64,000 bases of DNA from Calditrichia bacterium (GTDB taxonomy: Bacteria; Calditrichota; Calditrichia; RBG-13-44-9; J075). Below, one piece after another: positions 32,962 through 42,939 of this stretch (positions within the stretch are counted from its first letter, which is position 1; each line of letters begins with the position of its first letter). The stretch covers positions 173,512 through 237,511 of the forward strand of contig JACKAP010000010.1 of assembly GCA_020635015.1 (NCBI GenBank). Direction: 5' to 3'. The translations under genes were made by a program, and so were the position numbers. The notes beneath the pieces are model-generated. The model made no database searches and was not told the DNA's origin. It was given only the letters and a program-made list of their open reading frames with translations.

Positions 32962-34929
32962 ATGAAACGCATATCAACCCTGCTCTTGCTCAGCGCATGC
33001 CTGTGGCTGCTTGCCGGATGTACCGCTCCGGAAAGCGATCCCGGTACGGAAGCGCGCTACGTAACTTTCCAGGGACGGCAGATCGACCTGCAGCCGTATG
33101 TGGAGGGTTTTCCCTACAGCGGTTTCCAGCCTTTTTATGAAGCGGGAAAACTGTATTATTACCATCAGGATTCGACCACCCTGCTGAAGGCGATCGACCT
33201 CGACGGGAGCGCCGATCTGGCCCAGGGCGAGGTGATCTCGGATATCGATTTTGCCACCCGCAACGTCTGGGGCATCCGCTACCGCTCCACCGACCGCCGG
33301 CTCTACTGGATCGGCGATGAAGTGAACGACGAGGTAATCAATCTCTACCGCCTGGACCCGGCCACCCGGGCAATCGAGAAGCTGACCGAGGTGCCCTACA
33401 TCTTCGGCTGGCGCTGGGACGGCGGCAAAACCACGGTGGCTTTCGTCGCCCGCCTGGGCGACAAGGAAGACCGCCTGGGGGAACTGCGCCTGCTCAACCT
33501 GGAGACCGGGAAGGAAACCGTCATCATGCAGGACAATCCCCAATTCCGCTTCACCTGGAGTGACCCGAGCTGGCAGCCCAACGGTAAGGGCGTGGTAACC
33601 GGGGTGCTGAAAGACGCCGACCGCACCTACGGCAACCTGGTCTACATCGACCTGGCGAAGCAAACCTGGAAGCTGCTCACCGACCCAACCAAACCGCGCA
33701 GCTATCCCTATGCCGACAAACACTGGCTGAGTGATACAGAATTTATCTATTATTCCAATGAGGACGGCTTCAACAACGCCTACAAATACAATCTCACCAC
33801 CGGTTCATCACAGCAACTGACCCATTTCCAGCGCGATCTGGAAGAGCATGAGATGGTGACGGTAGATGAGAAGCGCTATCTCTTCACGGTGATCGGCAAC
33901 CCGATCGAGAATGAGATCCTGTTGGTCGACCCGGAGAATGGCGCCATCGTTCACCAGGAGAAAACCGCATTGAATGTCAGTATCCTCGACGGCGCAGAAG
34001 ACCGCCTGCTGGTTTCCACCACCTCGGCCAGCAGCATGTTCCGTATCGATGAGATGACCTTATCGCCCGAGCAGTTTGCCAGCAGCGTGAAGATCGACAT
34101 GCCGGAATCGTTGAAAAAGCAGATCGTGCACGCCCGGGTGGAGCGCCTGGAATACCCCACCTTCGACATCGATCCCGCCACCGGCGCGCCCCGGATGCTC
34201 CATGCCTTTCTCTATCATCCGGAGAAGCCGCTGCCCAAAGGTCAGCAGATGGTGATGATCCAGTCCTTCTACGGCGGGGGGAACTACTTCAGCAAGACCA
34301 CCCAGATCCTGGCCGAGGCCGGTATCTATGTGCTCAGTCCCTCCCCGCGGGGCAGTTCCGGTTTCGGGCGGGAGTTCTCGGCCTTAAATGACAAGGATCT
34401 CGGCGGCAATGAGATCATCGACATTATCTATGCCGGGAAGTATATCTCGGAAAAGCTGGGGATTCCCCCGAGCCACATCGGGGTATACGGCGGGAGCCAC
34501 GGCGGGTACGCCACCATGCGCCTACTCACCTTCCCCGGGGAGATCAACGGCAACACAGCCTCGTTCGATTGGGGATTCGGCATCAGCCATGCCGGGTTCT
34601 CTGACATCATCCATTTTTATGAGCACTGCAACATCCCGGACTGGGTCACCCTGGAGGCGGGCGATCCCCAAACCGAAGCGGCGAAGCTGCGCGACCGTTC
34701 CCCGCTCTACCACGCCGACCAGATGACCGGCAAGCTGCTGCTGACCCATGGCACCAACGACAGCCGGGTGCCGATCGCCGGCAGCCGCATGATGGCCGAC
34801 AGCCTGCGTAAATTTCACAAGGATGTGACCCTGGTGGAGTTCGAAGGGCAGGGACACGGCATTAAAGGGTTGGCCAATACCGTGCGTAATTATCAGGTAT
34901 GGTTTGGGTTTTTGGAGACGGTGGAATGA
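32962..34929 (+). CDS. S9-family prolyl oligopeptidase-like lipoprotein
   Basis: A 655-residue exported peptidase; the start is the ATG with AGGAGG nine bases upstream, although the frame is open earlier. The signal ends in the lipobox LLAGC (Cys20). Residues ~40-420 form a beta-propeller (repeated VYIDL, YRLDPATRAIEKL). The alpha/beta-hydrolase domain holds the catalytic triad: Ser512 in GVYGGSHGGYATM, Asp600 in THGTNDSRVP and His632 in EGQGHGIKG. Such enzymes cleave peptides of limited size at the cell envelope. It is monocistronic as far as can be seen. Confidence 0.92.
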   Translation: MKRISTLLLLSACLWLLAGCTAPESDPGTEARYVTFQGRQIDLQPYVEGFPYSGFQPFYEAGKLYYYHQDSTTLLKAIDLDGSADLAQGEVISDIDFATRNVWGIRYRSTDRRLYWIGDEVNDEVINLYRLDPATRAIEKLTEVPYIFGWRWDGGKTTVAFVARLGDKEDRLGELRLLNLETGKETVIMQDNPQFRFTWSDPSWQPNGKGVVTGVLKDADRTYGNLVYIDLAKQTWKLLTDPTKPRSYPYADKHWLSDTEFIYYSNEDGFNNAYKYNLTTGSSQQLTHFQRDLEEHEMVTVDEKRYLFTVIGNPIENEILLVDPENGAIVHQEKTALNVSILDGAEDRLLVSTTSASSMFRIDEMTLSPEQFASSVKIDMPESLKKQIVHARVERLEYPTFDIDPATGAPRMLHAFLYHPEKPLPKGQQMVMIQSFYGGGNYFSKTTQILAEAGIYVLSPSPRGSSGFGREFSALNDKDLGGNEIIDIIYAGKYISEKLGIPPSHIGVYGGSHGGYATMRLLTFPGEINGNTASFDWGFGISHAGFSDIIHFYEHCNIPDWVTLEAGDPQTEAAKLRDRSPLYHADQMTGKLLLTHGTNDSRVPIAGSRMMADSLRKFHKDVTLVEFEGQGHGIKGLANTVRNYQVWFGFLETVE

Positions 34930-35026
34930 TTGTTGGATGTTAGATGGAGGATGGGTGTGTAGGGTAGGGCCGCGACCCTACCCTACGTCCGTTTTTCCCC
35001 ATTAACCCATCCACCCATTAACCAAT
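34930..35026. repeat. GTAGGGTAGGG hairpin and GGGTTAAT-type repeat
   Basis: GTAGGGTAGGG (34959-34969) pairs with CCCTACCCTAC (34976-34986) around CCGCGA. It is followed by CGTCCGTTTTTCCCC and ATTAACCCATCCACC, the reverse complement of 13079-13112. These are the convergent 3' ends of the peptidase and prfB. Confidence 0.7.
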
Positions 35027-36131
35027 TTATTTCTTCGGTGGCGATTTCAACAAAAACGCATAAATAAAATCATCGATTTCCCCGTCCATCACCCGCTGAA
35101 TGTCTCCGGTTTCATGGGTGGTGCGGTGGTCTTTCACCATGGTGTAGGGTTGGAAAACGTAGGAGCGGATCTGATTGCCCCAGCCGATCTCGGTCTTGCT
35201 GTCTTCCAGCTTCTGGCGTTTTTCCTGCTCCTCGTCGAGCTTTTTCTGATAGAGCCGGGCCTTGAGGATCTTCATGGCGTTGGCCTTGTTCTTGTGCTGG
35301 GAGCGCTCGCTCTGGCAGGTCACCACAATGCCGGTCGGCTCGTGGGTGATGCGCACCGCCGAGTCGGTGCGGTTGACGTGCTGCCCCCCGGCCCCGCTGG
35401 CCCGGTAGGTATCGATGCGCAGGTCGTTGGGGTTGATGTCGATCTCGATATCCTCATCCAGCTCCGGATGCACAAAGATTGAAGCAAACGAAGTATGGCG
35501 CCGGCCGTTGGAGTCGAATGGCGAGATCCGCACCAGCCGGTGCACCCCCACCTCCGCCTTCAGGTAGCCGTAGGCGTAATTCCCCTTGATCTCGATGGTG
35601 GCGCTTTTGATCCCGGCCTCTTCCCCGGGGAGGAGATCCATTACATCGGTTTTGAAATTGCGCCGTTCTGCCCAGCGCAGGAACATGCGCATCAGCATCT
35701 GCGCCCAGTCCTGGCTCTCGGTGCCGCCGGCGCCGGGGTGGATGGTCAGAATAGCGTTTTTCTTATCCTCCGGGGCGGACAGCAGTCCGCGCAGTTCCAG
35801 ATCTTTCACCGAATCCGCCAGGACCTGGCTCTCCCGGTCAAGATCGGCCAGCACCGCCGCATCATCCGCTTCCCGGGCCATTTCCAGCATCAGTTCCATA
35901 TCTTCCAACTGCTGCTGGTGATCCTTCCAGTCGTCGAGGCGTTCTTTTTTCTCGTTTAAAATTCGTAGGATCTGCTGCGCATCTTCGGGAGAATCCCAAA
36001 AATTTATCTGGCTGGTTTTTGCTTCCAGCTCGGCCACATCTTTCTCCAGTTTATCGATATCAAAGATACCCCCGGAGATTTTCCAGAATTTCCTTGGCGT
36101 CGTCTATCCGTTGCATAGTGTCTTCAATCAT
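35027..36131 (-). CDS. prfB: peptide chain release factor 2, made by +1 programmed frameshift
   Basis: RF2 ends translation at UGA and UAA. Frame one starts at the ATG at 36131 and reads MIEDTMQRIDD...RGYL for 23 codons to an in-frame TGA at 36062-36060. A +1 shift at CTT enters the long frame (DIDKLEKDVAELEAK), giving about 367 residues in all. The anticodon-mimic SPF is in RISPFDSNG, and the catalytic GGQ in RASGAGGQHVNRT. The shift makes RF2 synthesis depend on RF2 level. The SpoIID-type gene lies 13 bases upstream. Confidence 0.96.
36060..36074 (-). promoter_or_regulatory. prfB +1 frameshift site
   Basis: Read on the minus strand, CGGGGGTATCTTTGA: an SD-like GGGGG, three bases, the slippery CTT codon and the TGA stop, the classical RF2 autoregulatory arrangement. 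Confidence 0.95.
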
Positions 36132-36143
36132 GTTAGACTCTCC

Positions 36144-37747
36144 TTATTCATAAATCGACTTCAATTTCGTCTTATTATTAAAATAATGTTCCAAAATCGC
36201 TTTATACTTATGCCCTTCCAGCGCCATCACCGCCGCGCCGGTCTTGCACATCCCCACCCCGTGCCCCTGACCGGCGCCGACAAAGGTGAAGGAGATCGGA
36301 GTGCCGGTATCGTCCAGCTCCCGCTCCACCAGGAAGCAGGAACTGGGCAGATATTCATGAGCCAGTGCCTCGCGGATATTCAACTGTCCGCGGATACGGT
36401 AATTTTTCAGACTGCCGATCAGTTCGACCTCCTTCAGGCGTCCGGATTTTCCCCGGGCGATGGGGATGATCTCGAACAGGATCCCAATATCTTCACCGGT
36501 TTTACGCCGCACCAGGTCTTCCAGTTCGCGGCGGGAATAATTCACTTCCCAGCGGAAATATTTCTTGACCCGCTCCAGCGAAGCCGGCAATTTGAGGCCT
36601 TTGAGATTGCTCCAGGTATTGGGCCGGGAGTGGATCCATTTGCGGACCATCTTTTCATCCTGCAGGGTGGTGAAATCATCCGGAACGGTCGGCCAGTCGT
36701 ATTTTCCGGCGAAGATGACCTCCCGGCCGTTATCCTCTCCGATGCCGCTGGAATCTTCGGTGTGCCCACCGCAGATCAGGTGAAAGGGGGTATCGAGAAT
36801 ATTGCCGTTGTCGTAAAACACTTCTCCCCGGGTTTGCTCCACGGCCTTATCGATATTCTCATCGGAAAAGTCCTCTCCAAAATAGCGCAGGGTGCGCCCG
36901 ATGCTGTCATAATCGAACGGCTCCCCATCTCGTGGTGGTGCATCCGGGCCATCGCCTCGCTACGGGCCACGATCGCCAGGCTTTTGTAATATTCCAGGGG
37001 GAGGCCGGTGCCCGCTTCGGAAAACAGCACCCGCTTCAGATACGTTTCCAGCGGCACCTCGCTCACCGCCATCAGGTTGCCCTGGATGTCGAAACGGAAC
37101 TCGATGGTGCCATTGTAAACCAGGTCGTCGAAGTGATCCCGCTGCAAAATCGGGTTAAAACTGCGCACGCTGTAAATCTTGGTTTTGGTCGCCACATCTT
37201 CCGGCACGATGCGCAGCACGTCAACGACTTCGGCGGATTTTTCATACTCGGCATCAAACGCCTCCAACTGCCCCTGGGGTGCACGGATAATTTCCTTTTC
37301 CACGTAGGGAATGAACGTGGGCTGAAAGCGCTTGAAGGTTTTCCGGGCTGCCATTTCCGAGGGAAAATCGCCCACGGAAATAATATATTTGGTATTATCG
37401 CTAATCTTGCGGTTCAGCAGATAATTCTCTCCCCCCAGGGTTCTGATTTCCGCCGAAGGGTCAATTTTTTTCGCGATCTTGAATTTATCGTCTACAGATT
37501 TTTTATCGAACGACTCATAAAGCACCAGGAAATAATGCTCTTTACCCGCTTTGCTTTCTTTGATTTTGACCCGCCACTTCAGATCGGAAGATATTTTTTT
37601 CGCGACCTCATTTCCGTTGCCGTCCTGCAGGGAAAATTTGCCCATCACTCGAAAATCAATATACTCCTGACCGGTAAACAGCCCAATCCGAAAAATCGGC
37701 TCCCCATTCAAATGCTTTAGCTGGTATTTGCTCATACTATTATCCAT
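36144..37747 (-). CDS. SpoIID/LytB-domain protein with SPOR-like region, interrupted by a frame break
   Basis: Two overlapping frames make one protein of ~535 residues. The first (to ~36927) has NGEPIFRIGLFTGQ, a SPOR-like part (NTKYIISVGDFPSEMAARKT...FIPYVEKEI), and the SpoIID core (RFDIQGNLMAVSEVPLETYLKRVL, KSLAIVARSEAMARM). It then goes out of frame at the four C bases at 36923-36926; adding one base restores EPFDYDSIGRTLRYFGEDFS, joining to AVEQTRGEVFYDNG and HLICGGHTED and the late GAGQGHGVGMCKTGA. SpoIID proteins are lytic transglycosylases or amidase enhancers of the cell wall. I see no signal peptide at the start chosen (37747; 37735 also possible). Both halves are conserved, so sequencing error is as likely as mutation. 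Confidence 0.75.
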
Positions 37748-37936
37748 TCGGCAATCTCTTGGCTTTATGGTGATTGAGATTTTTGTGCACAGCTTCACAA
37801 TTTAGTTATTTTTTTTTTGAAAATCAAGATGGTTGCCGGGGGAAACCTAAATAAAATTTCCCCGTTTCAGAACCGGTGGGGAGGTTAGGCGTTTTAAAAT
37901 TGATTTTACCAAACCATTGTGTTATTATGCCCTTCC

Positions 37937-39592
37937 ATGCGAAAGAGGAACCAGCGGTTGAAGCGAATATTGTGTTTTGGCATCTGGATCGTATACTGCC
38001 TGCTGCTGAGCCGCGGTTCTGCACAGCCGGCAGATGAAAATACCGCCAGCTTTGGCGACCAGATGGTCTTTGGCGTGATCAGCGAGCGCGATTTTGAGCT
38101 CAATCCCTTTCAAATCAAATCCCCGCTCGAAGAAGAAATTATCCAGATGATTTTCGGCTACGGACTGACCAAACGGGCCGACAAGGTGCTCAATCCCCAG
38201 AGTTTGATCGAACGCAGCATCGCCTCCCGAGACAACCGCGTCTGGCGGATGACCCTGGAGCGCAACATCAACTTCCATAATGGCTCCAATCTGCGCAATG
38301 TCGACGTACAATTCACCTTCGAGCTGCTGAAGAAATATGGAGGCTGCAACCTCAATCGGCAACTGGATTTCAGCAATCTGAAATCGGTTTCCGGCAACGG
38401 CGACCTGGAGGTGGTGTTCGAGCTCCATGAGCCGGATAAGGAATTCGGCAACAAACTGGCCGATATCCCGATCATTTCCAGTGTCTATTATGCCCCGGCG
38501 ATGGAAAAGGGGTATGCGGTTTTCCGCCAGCAGCGCCCCATGGGCATGGGGCCGTTCCGCTTCGAAACCCGGCGGGAAGATACCATCATGTTAAGCTACT
38601 CTCCGTTTTATTACAAAGGCCGGCCGTTTTTAGACCGGGTGAAAATCAGCTTTTTCCCCGACGAACAGACCTTGATCGATGCCCTGGTCATTGGCGAGGT
38701 GGATTACCTGGAACTGCCCGACCTCAACATGGCCCGCAGCCTGGTCGACCTGCTGGGCACCCGGATGGCAGTGTTCGGCATCCCCCGCACCGAGATCAAA
38801 TTTTCTTCCCTGCTCTTCAACCTCAACCGCTTTCCCCTCTCGGAGCCGGAAGTACGTGAGGCGGTCTACCGCTCCATCAATCGCCGGCAAATCGTTGAGC
38901 GCTACCTCAAGGATACCGGCAGCCTGGCCAACACCATCCTCAAAGAATCCAATCCGTATTATGAACGCTCCCTGTATGGCGACGACTATAATCCGGAGGA
39001 AGCCCTGGCGCTGCTGCGGCGCAACGGCTGGCGCCTGAACTCGCAAAACCTGCTGCAAAAGAACGGCCGCCCCCTCACCTTCAAGCTCTATTTCTCCCGC
39101 AACTCGGAGTTGGAAACGGAAATCGCGCGGGCGATCACCATCGATCTGGCGGAGCTGCACATCAACGTGCAGCCGGAGCCGGTGCTATTGCGCGACAAGC
39201 CGGGGCTCATCGCAGAGAGCGACTATCAGACGATGCTCTACGCCTATTCCTACGACCCCCAATATATCCCGGAAGCCATCGAGGAATTTTATGGCAAGGT
39301 CCTGGGAGCGACCCAAAAAGTGCCCAATTATCAGAATTATTACATCACCGATCTGCTGGAGTTGATCAAAGCGAAACGCTCGCTGCAAAAGAACCTCTAC
39401 AAGCGCTTCCAGACCTTCATCCGGGAGGACATGCCGGCGGTGTTTCTCTATTTCGACGACCGTATCATCGTGGGGCTGGATAAACGCTTCCAGGACTCGC
39501 GCGCCACCTTTAAAGACCAGGATTATTTTTACTACCGGATGAACCCGATCGAAAACTGGTTTGTCCCCAGAGAAAAACAGAAATATCCATGA
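37937..39592 (+). CDS. family 5 periplasmic solute-binding protein (peptide/nickel type) coupled to a histidine kinase
   Basis: A 551-residue exported protein. The signal has a basic start (MRKRNQRLKR) and hydrophobic ILCFGIWIVYCLLLSRGSAQ. The DppA/OppA fold is shown by VFGVISERDFELNPFQ, ERSIASRDNRVWRMTLERN, FHNGSNLRNVDVQFTFEL, GMGPFRFETRRE and EVREAVYRSINRRQIVERYL. Such proteins normally feed an ABC importer, but none is here. The stop overlaps the histidine kinase start by four bases (ATGA), and a sigma54 regulator follows. The simplest reading is that it is the ligand receptor of the two-component system. The ATG choice over an upstream GTG is tentative. Confidence 0.85.
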   Translation: MRKRNQRLKRILCFGIWIVYCLLLSRGSAQPADENTASFGDQMVFGVISERDFELNPFQIKSPLEEEIIQMIFGYGLTKRADKVLNPQSLIERSIASRDNRVWRMTLERNINFHNGSNLRNVDVQFTFELLKKYGGCNLNRQLDFSNLKSVSGNGDLEVVFELHEPDKEFGNKLADIPIISSVYYAPAMEKGYAVFRQQRPMGMGPFRFETRREDTIMLSYSPFYYKGRPFLDRVKISFFPDEQTLIDALVIGEVDYLELPDLNMARSLVDLLGTRMAVFGIPRTEIKFSSLLFNLNRFPLSEPEVREAVYRSINRRQIVERYLKDTGSLANTILKESNPYYERSLYGDDYNPEEALALLRRNGWRLNSQNLLQKNGRPLTFKLYFSRNSELETEIARAITIDLAELHINVQPEPVLLRDKPGLIAESDYQTMLYAYSYDPQYIPEAIEEFYGKVLGATQKVPNYQNYYITDLLELIKAKRSLQKNLYKRFQTFIREDMPAVFLYFDDRIIVGLDKRFQDSRATFKDQDYFYYRMNPIENWFVPREKQKYP

Positions 39593-41417
39593 GACTGAAT
39601 CTGAACAGAAGGCTGCGCATCATCCGGCGGAATTTGAAGCGCTTTTTGTCGCGTAAAATTTCCACCCGCCTGATCATCTCCTACATCGGGCTGGGGGTGC
39701 TGCCCCTGGTGCTGGTCAGCCTGATTCTGATCTCCCTCACCCGCGAGACCCTGGAAGTCTACATTTATGAAAAGCACCACGAGATCGCCTTGCGGGCCAG
39801 CAATCAGATCCAGTTGTTCATCCGCGAGCCGCTGACCATCATGAAGACCGCCGCGCTGACCCGGGAGGCGACCGACATGAACAGCTTCAGCCAGCGCAGT
39901 CTGGTCAATAAGATCAAGGAAGAGAATACCATCTTTCGCAAGGTGCTGGTGCTCAACGATTCCGGTCAGGTCAATGCCACCACGATGTTCGGAGAAGAGA
40001 GCGCGAACATCACCCGCATGCCGGAATTGAAGGCCCCCTTCCGTAAGGGAATGAGCGGGGATGTATACTTCTCAGAGGTCAGTTTCATTCCCTCCCGAAC
40101 GCCGATCTTGACCCTTGCAGAGCCGATCAAACGCTTTGACCAGGCAGCCGGGGTGCTGGTGGCGGAGATCGACCTTCGCAGTATCTGGGCCCTGCTTGAC
40201 AGCATCCCGGTGGGTAGCGAGGGATTTGTGTTTCTTTTAAACAAAGACGGCAAGGTGATCGCCCACCGCGATAAGGACAAGCTGATCGCGCGGAAGGACT
40301 ACTCCGGATACGATTTTTATCCCGACCTGCTGGCGCGCCGGCAGTTGATCACCCGCCAGGATCCGGAGGGAGAGCGCATGATCCTGGTCTATGAAACCGT
40401 GCCTGAGTTGTCCTGGGGGGTGGTGGTGCAGCAGCCTTACCGGGAAGCCTTCGCTCTGGCCAGCCAGATGCAGCAGCGGGTGCTCTACCTGGCGGCCCTG
40501 ACCATTCTGGTGGCCGCCCTGCTCGGGGTGCTGGGGGTCAAGCGGCTCACCCGCCCGCTGGAACAGCTGGTCAAAGGGGCCCGGGAATACGGCAGCGGCA
40601 ACCTGGCCCATAAAATCGACCTGCCCACCAAAGACGAATTGGCGGAACTGGCCCAGGAATTCAACTCGATGGCCGGCTCGCTGCTGAAGAACCAGAAAAA
40701 ACTGCAACGGATGGAACGGCTGGCAGCGCTGAGCCGCTTCGCCTCCCTGGTGAGCCACGAGATCCGCAATCCCCTCAACGCCATGAATATCAATATGCAG
40801 ATCCTGAAAAAAGCGATCCACCGTCCGGATATCACTCCGGAGCGAAAAATAAAATATCTGGATGTAATTTCTTCCGAGATCACCCGCATCAATGATATGG
40901 TCACCAATTTCCTGACCATCGCCCGCCCCCCGGAACTGCAACTGGCGCGAGTGAATATCCATGAAGTCATAGCGGAGGTGTGCTGCTCCAGGAGGCCGCT
41001 GCGGACACCAAGCATGTTCGCTTCGTTCAGTCACTGGCCCCGGAGGCCGCAACCGGGATGTTCGACTACAATCAGTTGAAGCAGGTTTTCCACAACATCG
41101 TGGTGAACGCCTTCGAAGCGATGCCGGACGGAGGTACCCTGACGGTGCGCACCACCCTGCTCCGGCGGGAGACATCCCCGCATCAGGAGGGCCGCTTCGT
41201 TAAAATCGAGTTTAGCGACACCGGAGAGGGAATACCCGAAGAGATCATCCGCGAAGTGTTCGAGTTTTATTACACCACCAAACGGGCCGGCAGCGGCATG
41301 GGGTTGGCGATTGCAAAACAAATTGTTGAGGGACACAAAGGAGTTGTGTATATTGAAAGCAGGAAATCCGCCGGCACCTCCATCTATATCGAACTGCCGG
41401 TGGATATGGAATCATAA
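39589..41417 (+). CDS. membrane sensor histidine kinase, frame-broken near 40985
   Basis: The joined protein has ~609 residues. Two membrane segments (IISYIGLGVLPLVLVSLILISL near residue 30 and LAALTILVAALLGVLGV near 310) flank a periplasmic Cache-like domain. A HAMP (KRLTRPLEQLVKGAREYGSGN) and the H-box LVSHEIRNPLNAM with His390 follow. At ~40975-40990 (GAGGTGTGCTGC) the frame changes by one missing base; the second frame carries NAFEAMPDGG (N box), FSDTGEGIPEE (G1) and GSGMGLAIAKQIVEG (G2). The kinase would phosphorylate the NtrC-type regulator that starts 15 bases later. All catalytic boxes are intact apart from the break. Confidence 0.85.
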
Positions 41418-41432
41418 GCGAGGCGGGTTCGG

Positions 41433-42806
41433 ATGAAGGAAAAAGTACTTATCATTGAAGATGATATTAATACTTTGCATGGGCTGGGGGAAATTCTGGA
41501 AGATGAGAACTTCAACATCAGCAAGGCGAAAAATGCCAAACAAGCCCTGAAAGAGATCGAGAATGGTGATTTTGACGTGGTGCTGATGGATTACCTCCTG
41601 CCGGACCGCGACGGACTCGATCTCTCCCGGGAAGTGCTGAAGGATTATCCCGAGATCAAGATCATCATGATGACCGCTTTCGGCACCGTAAAAAATGCGG
41701 TCAATGCCATGAAGATGGGCATTTACGATTACCTGACCAAGCCGATCAACCTCGACGAACTGCTGATCATCCTCCGCCGGGCGATTCAGGAGCAGCGGCT
41801 GATCAAGGAAAACGACAACCTGAAGTCGAAGCTCAACAACAAATACCGCTTCGAGAATATTATCGGGGTCAGCGGTAAGATGCAGCAGGTGTTCCAAAAG
41901 GTGACCAAGGTGGCCAATTCCGACGCCACGGTGCTGATCCGCGGAGAAAGCGGCACCGGCAAAGAATTGATCGCCCGGGCAATCCATTTCCAGAGCAAGC
42001 AGAAGGGTCAGCCGTTGGTGGAGATCAACTGCGCCTCGATCCCGGAAAATCTGCTGGAGAGCGAGCTCTTTGGCCACGAAAAAGGCGCCTTCACCGGGGC
42101 CTACAAGATGAAAAAAGGCAAGTTCGAGATCGCTGACAAGGGCACCCTTTTCCTTGACGAGATCGGCGAGCTGCCCCTGGCACTGCAGGCTAAGCTGTTG
42201 CGGGTGCTGCAGGAGCACCGCTTTACCCGGGTAGGCGGGGTGGACAACATCGAGGTCAACGTGCGTCTGATCGCCGCCACCAACGCCGACCTGGAACAAA
42301 AGATGGCCGACGGGCTGTTCCGGGAGGACCTTTACTACCGCCTGAACGTCATCCCGGTCATCATCCCCCCGCTGCGCGAGCGCCTGGAGGATATCGGCCC
42401 GCTCACCGACCACTTCATCAACAAATTTTCCGAAAAAGAAGGGCGTGCCATTCGCGGCATCAATGAGGAAGCGCGCAAGATCCTGCTGGCCTACGAATGG
42501 CCCGGCAATGTGCGCGAACTGGAAAACGCGGTGGAGAACTCGGTGGTGATGTGCGACGGCGATTGCATCACGGCCGACGACCTGCCGGCCTATCTGAAAG
42601 GAACCCGCATCACCGGCTCCTCGACACTGTTGGATATCGTAATGCAGGAGAACGACCTCTCCTACCGCGATAAGCTGGAGGCCTGCGAGCGGGAGATCAT
42701 CCGCCAGGCCCTGATCGAGACGGAAAACAATAAAACCCGCGCCGCGAAAAATTTGGGATTTACGCTGCGCACGCTGCGCAATAAGGTGAAGAAGTATAGT
42801 TTGTGA
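41433..42806 (+). CDS. sigma54-dependent NtrC-family response regulator
   Basis: A 457-residue activator. The REC domain has the phospho-acceptor Asp53 in VVLMDYLLPDRDG. The AAA+ domain has Walker A GESGTGKELIARAIH, the sigma54-contact loop GAFTGAY, Walker B GTLFLDEIGEL and the arginine region REDLYYRLNVIPV. The C-terminal Fis-type HTH is RAAKNLGFTLRTLRNKVKK. It binds upstream of sigma54 promoters and drives open-complex formation. GAGGCGGG precedes the ATG. The upstream kinase and solute-binding protein are its evident partners; its targets are not visible, though the outer-membrane-like protein at 42940 is a candidate. Confidence 0.96.
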   Translation: MKEKVLIIEDDINTLHGLGEILEDENFNISKAKNAKQALKEIENGDFDVVLMDYLLPDRDGLDLSREVLKDYPEIKIIMMTAFGTVKNAVNAMKMGIYDYLTKPINLDELLIILRRAIQEQRLIKENDNLKSKLNNKYRFENIIGVSGKMQQVFQKVTKVANSDATVLIRGESGTGKELIARAIHFQSKQKGQPLVEINCASIPENLLESELFGHEKGAFTGAYKMKKGKFEIADKGTLFLDEIGELPLALQAKLLRVLQEHRFTRVGGVDNIEVNVRLIAATNADLEQKMADGLFREDLYYRLNVIPVIIPPLRERLEDIGPLTDHFINKFSEKEGRAIRGINEEARKILLAYEWPGNVRELENAVENSVVMCDGDCITADDLPAYLKGTRITGSSTLLDIVMQENDLSYRDKLEACEREIIRQALIETENNKTRAAKNLGFTLRTLRNKVKKYSL

Positions 42807-42808
42807 AG

Positions 42809-42900
42809 GGGGGATGTTTTTACCCCCCTTCCGTCCCCCCTTACCAAGGGGGGAAACCAACAAGTCTCCCCTTAATAAGGGGAGATTTAGGGGTTGAAAA
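42809..42900. repeat. intergenic hairpins of the CCCCTTAATAAGGGG type
   Basis: AAGGGGGG...CCCCCCTT straddles GATGTTTTTA at ~42809-42830, with a T-run in the loop. A second hairpin TCTCCCCTTA-A-TAAGGGGAGA lies at ~42866-42886. The first could act as a terminator after the regulator gene. Confidence 0.5.
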
Positions 42901-42939
42901 ATACCGTTTATACGATCCAATTACCGATGAGGTAACGCC

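Noticed and set aside
41412..42920. 502-residue frame opposite the NtrC-type gene
   Set aside because: The plus-strand frame has every AAA+ and REC motif; the antisense one has none.
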